From: Antedon mediterranea
Lineage: Eukaryota; Echinodermata; Crinoidea; Comatulida; Antedonidae
Assembly: GCF_964355755.1 (NCBI RefSeq)
Contig: NC_092672.1
Location: forward strand, 17,110,501-17,174,500
DNA length: 64,000 nt
Direction: 5' to 3'
This document shows, piece after piece, positions 57,736-64,000 of the stretch; positions within the stretch are counted from its first letter, which is position 1; each line of letters starts with the position of its first letter. The position numbers and the translations under genes were made by a program. Below the pieces are notes generated by a model. That model searched no databases and was not told the DNA's origin. It was given only the letters and a program-made list of their open reading frames with translations.

Positions 57736-60700
57736 TTTCTATTCGATTACAGTTTCTAATGATAGCATACTTCAGGAATGATCCTGATTGTTCTTATATT
57801 AATTATTATACATGGTTTCTTAAATCCAAACACACTCTTATTCTAGAATGTTCATGTAAATACATACACCGTCTCTTTACCGAATGAACTGATAAGGTCG
57901 TGCAATCAATAAGAGGCATAACATGCCGTGCATTCGTCGTGCGTTGTATATCGAGAGAACAAATGAAAATATTGTTTACTTCGAGAATAAGCAATACACC
58001 GTCTCTTTACCGAATGAGCTGATAAGGTCGTGCAATCAGTAACAGGCATAACATGCCGTGCATTCGTCGTGTGTTGTATATCGAGAGAACAAATGAAAAT
58101 ATTGTTTACTTCGAGAATAAGCAATACACCGTCTCTTTACCGATCGAGTTGATACGGTCGCGCAATCAGTAACAGGCATAACATGCCGTGCATTCATCGC
58201 GTGTTGTATAATTATTATACATGGTTTCTTAAATCCAAACACACTCTTATTCTAGAATGTTCATGTAGATACATACACCGTCTCTTTACCGAACTAACTG
58301 ATAAGGTCGTGCAATCAATAAGAGGCATAACATGCCGTGCATTTGTCGTGGGTTGTATATCGAGAGAACGGATGAAAATCTTTTTTTTTTTTTTTTTACT
58401 TCTAGAAGAAGCAATACACCGTCTCCTTACCAATCGAGCTGATAAGGCCGCGCAATCAGTAACAGGCATAACATGCCGTGCATTCATCGCGTGTTGTATA
58501 ATTATTATACATGGTTTCTTAAATCCAAACACACTCTTATTCTAGAATGTTCATGTAGATACATACACCGTCTCTTTACCGAATGAACTGATAAGGTCGT
58601 GCAATCAATAAGAGGCATAACATGCCGTGCATTCGTCGCCTGTTGTATATCGAGAGAACAAATGAAAATCTTTTTTTTTTTTTTTACTTCGAGAAGAAGC
58701 AATACACCGTCTCCTTACCAATGGAGCTGAAAAGGAAGGCCGCGCAATCAGTAACATGCATAACATGCCGTGCATTCATCGCGTGTTGTATAATTATTAT
58801 ACATGGTTTCTTAAATCCAAACACACTCTTATTCTAGAATGTTCATGTAGATACATACACCGTCTCTTTACCGAATGAACTGATAAGGTCGTGTAATCAA
58901 TAAGAGGCATAACATGCCGTGCATTTGTCGTGGGTTGTATATCGAGAGAACGGATGAAAATCTTTTTTTTTTTTTTTTACTTCGAGAAGAAGCAATACAC
59001 CGTCTCCTTACCAATGGAGCTGTAAGGAAGGCCGCGCAATCAGTAACATGCATAACATGCCGTGCATTCATCGCGTGTTGTATAATTATTATACATGGTT
59101 TCTTAAATCCAAACACACTCTTATTCTAGAATGTTCATGTAGATACATACACCGTCTCTTTACCGAATGAACTGATAAGGTCGTGCAATCAATAAGAGGC
59201 ATAACATGCCGTGCATTCGTCGCCTGTTGTATATATACAATAATGTTTACAACTTTCCAGATCATACTTCTTATTCTATTCGATTACAGTTTCTAATGAT
59301 AGCATACTTCAGGAATGGTCCTGATTGTTCTTATATTAATTATTATAGGCCTACATGGTTTCTTAAATCCAAACACACTCTTATTCTAGAATGTTCATGT
59401 AGATACATACACCGTCTCTTTACCGATCGAGTTGATACGGTCGTGCAATCAATAAGAGGCATAACATGCCGTGCATTCATCGCGTGTTGTATACCGAGAG
59501 AACAAATGAAAATATTGTTTACTTCGAGAATAAGCAATACACCGTCTCTTTACCGATCGAGTTGATAAGGCCGTGCAATCAGTAACAGGCATAACATGCC
59601 GTGCATTCATCGCGTGTTGTATAATTATTAGGCCTATACATGGTTTCTTAAATCCAAACACACTCTTATTCTATAATGTTCATGTAGATACATACACCGT
59701 CTCTTTACCGAACTAACTGATAAGGTCGTGCAATCAATAAGAGGCATAACATGCCGTGCATACGTCGTGTGTTGTATATCGAGAGAACGGATGAAAATAT
59801 TTTTTATTTTTTTTTTTTTACTTCGAGAAGAAGCAATACACCGTCTCCTTACCAATGGAGCTGATAAGGAAGGCCGCGCAATCAGTAACATGCATAACAT
59901 GCCATGCATTCATCGCGTGTTGTATAATTATTATACATGGTTTCTTAAATCCAAACACACTCTTATTCTAGAATGTTCATGTAGATACATACACCGTCTC
60001 TTTACCGATCGAGTTGATACGGTTGTGCAATCAATAAGAGGCATAACATGCCGTGCATTCGTCGCCTGTTGTATATATACAATAATGTTTATAACTTTCC
60101 AGATCATACTTCTTATTCTATTCGATTACAGTTTCTAATGATAGCATACTTCAGGAATGGTCCTGATTGTTCTTATATTAATTATTATAGGCCTACATGG
60201 TTTCTTAAATCCAAACACACTCTTATTCTAGAATGTTCATGTAGATACATACACCGTCTCTTTACCGATCGAGTTGATACGGTCGTGCAATCAATAAGAG
60301 GCATAACATGCCGTGCATTCGTCGCCTGTTGTATATCAAGAGAACAAATGAAAATATTGTTTACTTCGAGAATAAGCAATACACCGTCTCTTTACCGAAT
60401 GAGCTGATAAGGCCGTGCAATCAGTAACAGGCATAACATGGCGTGCATTCATCGCGTGTTGTATAATTATTATACATGGTTTCTTAAATCCAAACACACT
60501 CTTATTCTAGAATGTTCATGTAGATACATACACCGTCTCTTTACCGAATGAACTGATAAGGTCGTGCAATCAATAAGAGGCATAACATGCCGTGCATTTG
60601 TCGTGGGTTGTATATCGAGAGAACGGATGAAAATCTTTTTTTTTTTTTTTTACTTCGAGAAGAAGCAATACACCGTCTCCTTACCAATGGAGCTGTAAGG

Positions 60701-63260
60701 AAGGCCGCGCAATCAGTAACATGCATAACATGCCGTGCATTCATCGCGTGTTGTATAATTATTATACATGGTTTCTTAAATCCAAACACACTCTTATTCT
60801 AGAATGTTCATGTAGATACATACACCGTCTCTTTACCGAATGAACTGATAAGGTCGTACAATCAATAAGAGGCATAACATGCCGTGCATTCGTCGCCTGT
60901 TGTATATATACAATAATGTTTATAACTTTCCAGATCATACTTCTTATTCTATTCGATTACAGTTTCTAATGATAGCATACTTCAGGAATGGTCCTGATTG
61001 TTCTTATATTAATTATTATAGGCCTACATGGTTTCTTAAATCCAAACACACTCTTATTCTAGAATGTTCATGTAGATACATACACCGTCTCTTTACCGAT
61101 CGAGTTGATACGGTCGTGCAATCAATAAGAGGCATAACATGCCGTGCATTCATCGCGTGTTGTATACCGAGAGAACAAATGAAAATATTGTTTACTTCGA
61201 GAATAAGCAATACACCGTCTCTTTACCGATCGAGTTGATAAGGTCGTGCAATCAGTAACAGGCATAACATGCCGTGCATTCGTCGTGTGTTGTATATCGA
61301 GAGAACAAATGAAAATATTGTTTACTTCGAGAATAAGCAATACACCGTCTCTTTACCGATCGAGTTGATACGGTCGCGCAATCAGTAACAGGCATAACAT
61401 GCCGTGCATTCATCGCGTGTTGTATAATTATTATACATGGTTTCTTAAATCCAAACACACTCTTATTCTAGAATGTTCATGTAGATACATACACCGTCTC
61501 TTTACCGAACTAACTGATAAGGTCGTGCAATCAATAAGAGGCATAACATGCCGTGCATTTGTCGTGGGTTGTATATCGAGAGAACGGATGAAAATCTTTT
61601 TTTTTTTTTTTTTACTTCTAGAAGAAGCAATACACCGTCTCCTTACCAATCGAGCTGATAAGGCCGCGCAATCAGTAACAGGCATAACATGCCGTGCATT
61701 CATCGCGTGTTGTATAATTATTATACATGGTTTCTTAAATCCAAACACACTCTTATTCTAGAATGTTCATGTAGATACATACACCGTCTCTTTACCGAAT
61801 GAACTGATAAGGTCGTGCAATCAATAAGAGGCATAACATGCCGTGCATTCGTCGCCTGTTGTATATCGAGAGAACAAATGAAAATCTTTTTTTTTTTTTT
61901 TACTTCGAGAAGAAGCAATACACCGTCTCCTTACCAATGGAGCTGATAAGGAAGGCCGCGCAATCAGTAACATGCATAACATGCCGTGCATTCATCGCGT
62001 GTTGTATAATTATTATACATGGTTTCTTAAATCCAAACACACTCTTATTCTAGAATGTTCATGTAGATACATACACCGTCTCTTTACCGAATGAACTGAT
62101 AAGGTCGTGTAATCAATAAGAGGCATAACATGCCGTGCATTTGTCGTGGGTTGTATATCGAGAGAACGGATGAAAATCTTTTTTTTTTTTTTTTACTTCG
62201 AGAAGAAGCAATACACCGTCTCCTTACCAATGGAGCTGTAAGGAAGGCCGCGCAATCAGTAACATGCATAACATGCCGTGCATTCATCGCGTGTTGTATA
62301 ATTATTATACATGGTTTCTTAAATCCAAACACACTCTTATTCTAGAATGTTCATGTAGATACATACACCGTCTCTTTACCGAATGAACTGATAAGGTCGT
62401 GCAATCAATAAGAGGCATAACATGCCGTGCATTCGTCGCCTGTTGTATATATACAATAATGTTTATAACTTTCCAGATCATACTTCTTCTTCTATTCGAT
62501 TACAGTTTCTAATGATAGCATACTTCAGGAATGGTCCTGATTGTTCTTATATTAATTATTATAGGCCTACATGGTTTCTTAAATCCAAACACACTCTTAT
62601 TCTAGAATGTTCATGTAGATACATACACCGTCTCTTTACCGATCGAGTTGATACGGTCGTGCAATCAATAAGAGGCATAACATGCCGTGCATTCATCGCG
62701 TGTTGTATACCGAGAGAACAAATGAAAATATTGTTTACTTCGAGAATAAGCAATACACCGTCTCTTTACCGATCGAGTTGATAAGGCCGTGCAATCAGTA
62801 ACAGGCATAACATGCCGTGCATTCATCGCGTGTTGTATAATTATTAGGCCTATACATGGTTTCTTAAATCCAAACACACTCTTATTCTATAATGTTCATG
62901 TAGATACATACACCGTCTCTTTACCGAACTAACTGATAAGGTCGTGCAATCAATAAGAGGCATAACATGCCGTGCATACGTCGTGTGTTGTATATCGAGA
63001 GAACGGATGAAAATATTTTTTATTTTTTTTTTTTACTTCGAGAAGAAGCAATACACCGTCTCCTTACCAATGGAGCTGATAAGGAAGGCCGCGCAATCAG
63101 TAACATGCATAACATGCCGTGCATTCATCGCGTGTTGTATAATTATTATACATGGTTTCTTAAATCCAAACACACTCTTATTCTAGAATGTTCATGTAGA
63201 TACATACACCGTCTCTTTACCGATCGAGTTGATACGGTTGTGCAATCAATAAGAGGCATA
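57690..63260. repeat. 5.6-kb tandem array, about 35 core units, with 3,216-bp higher-order repeat
   Basis: All units share an about 85-bp core (ACACCGTCTCTTTACCGA ... CGTGCAATCAATAAGAGGC ... ATAACATGCCGTGCATTC). Three linker types alternate: a short GAGAGAAC-T-tract-TACTTCGAGAA linker (unit about 130-140 bp), a longer ACATGGTTTCTTAAATCC linker (about 150 bp) and an about 260-bp linker with TATAACTTTCCAGATCATAC. The block about 58,030-60,044 recurs nearly unchanged at about 61,246-63,260 (offset 3,216). ORFs inside are repeat by-products. No gene. Could be a terminal-repeat or origin-type array or a host satellite; position at the element's edge favours the former. Confidence 0.9.
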
Positions 63261-64000
63261 GCAGGGTTGCTAACTTCCATTTTTTATGAAGATTGTGCAT
63301 TTTGTGACAAAAGCACCAAATTTGGCACAAACCTTCTTTAGGGTATATCTAACCATCCTAGAAGGGGTGCCCGAAAATCGGAACAATTTAACGACGTCAT
63401 TTGGACCACGCCCTTTTTTTAGTATTACGTAATTAGGTGAAAACTTAAATCTTTGTATATACATACCAAGTTTGGTATCAAATTAAAACTCATGACATGT
63501 ACATTGCAATACACACATAACAAATATATGATTTCTCTTCAGACGGAATATATAGGTCAAATAATGTAATTTTCTGTCATATTGAAGGGGATTTCAATCA
63601 AAACGCGCCAATATTGGGCTATGTTATGAACATTGTAGTTATAAGAACAACAACATTCATTTTTGTAATAGAACTACAGTACTAATATATATTTATCCTG
63701 TATCAGTTACTTTCCTTTAACATAATATTAGGAACCACTGAAAAAAAGTATATAAACATATACTGTATCAAACTTGGCTCAATAATCACTGGACTAAGTA
63801 AACAGACAAAAGACCATTTGACTGACAATTATGGCGTTAGCATCCATAACAATACATGGAGGTGATTATCAACTTTACTTTATGAAATTATTTATCTGGA
63901 AACAAACACTTATAATGAACAAGTTCCACGGCATGGGTAACAAAGACCAGTGCAAAAAAGACCTGCTGAACGGCACTTGCAGTTCCTTGAGCAATGCAGG
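63261..64000. other. Probable host flank, no gene recognised
   Basis: The array stops abruptly after AAGAGGCATA at 63,260. Beyond it the DNA is AT-rich, without repeat units or viral-type ORFs; it contains CACCAAATTTGGCACAAACC and similar phrases seen in interspersed animal repeats. The last 170 bases allow a short plus-strand frame (FHGMGNKDQCKKDLLNGTCS) that might be a gene or repeat edge. Confidence 0.45.

Noticed and set aside
57690-63260. CRISPR-like repeat array
   Set aside because: Units are 130-260 bp with conserved linkers and long identical blocks; there are no unique spacers, no cas genes, and the setting is eukaryotic.
57650-63341. Many ORFs of 60-136 residues on both strands
   Set aside because: They are by-products of the tandem array; the same peptides recur with the repeat units and have no protein character.

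Overview
The window looks like the right-hand part of a large herpesvirus-like DNA element in an AT-rich invertebrate genome. Basis: (i) a terminase large-subunit (ATPase/nuclease) gene on the minus strand, split into three exons whose splice sites and reading phases agree; (ii) an archaeo-eukaryotic-type primase; (iii) densely packed, mostly intact genes on both strands with short or overlapping ends, many with signal peptides or membrane segments; (iv) embedded and flanking DNA of eukaryotic repeat type (a RAG1-N-terminus-like transposon remnant, a 829-bp foldback element with a 9-bp target duplication, TAGGCCTA-rich AT-rich DNA). Among known virus families the invertebrate malacoherpesviruses are the natural comparison, but this is inference. 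The host species cannot be told from the sequence; a marine invertebrate is likely. Polymerase, major capsid protein, protease and portal were not recognised and probably lie to the left of base 1.

Layout. 1-34,217: compact viral-type gene block (about 35 genes) with an XRN-like exonuclease, primase, BTB/kelch-like protein, terminase with seven genes nested in intron 1, a SNF7/ESCRT-III-like protein, a 1688-residue coiled-coil protein and a five-LamG-repeat surface glycoprotein. 34,319-36,330: a spliced tandem death-effector-domain (FLIP-like) gene, a decayed second copy, and a decayed zinc-finger fragment. 36,420-38,445: AT-rich repeats and the left arm of an inverted repeat. 38,588-51,392: a 13-kb segment between inverted repeat arms with two membrane/secreted protein genes, a nuclear-type protein gene broken at an A10 run, and a multi-membrane-segment gene split by an 8.1-kb intron that holds the transposon remnant and the foldback element. 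51,525-53,461: right repeat arm and non-coding DNA. 53,462-57,360: secreted Cys-rich protein, second kelch-like protein, Bcl-2-like protein and a spliced death-domain protein. 57,690-63,260: a 5.6-kb tandem array (about 35 core units, with a 3,216-bp higher-order duplication). 63,261-64,000: probable host flank.

How it fits together. Primase and terminase belong to replication and packaging. The LamG glycoprotein, several small membrane proteins and two cysteine-rich secreted proteins are candidate envelope or host-interaction factors. The most striking accessory set is an apoptosis/inflammation-signalling group (tandem DED, degenerate DED copy, Bcl-2-like, death-domain adaptor) placed on both sides of the inverted-repeat region, plus a membrane-remodelling SNF7 homologue and an RNA-exonuclease-like protein in the core block. 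Intact ORFs in the core next to transposon-riddled introns and pseudogenes suggest a young integration or an element still under selection.
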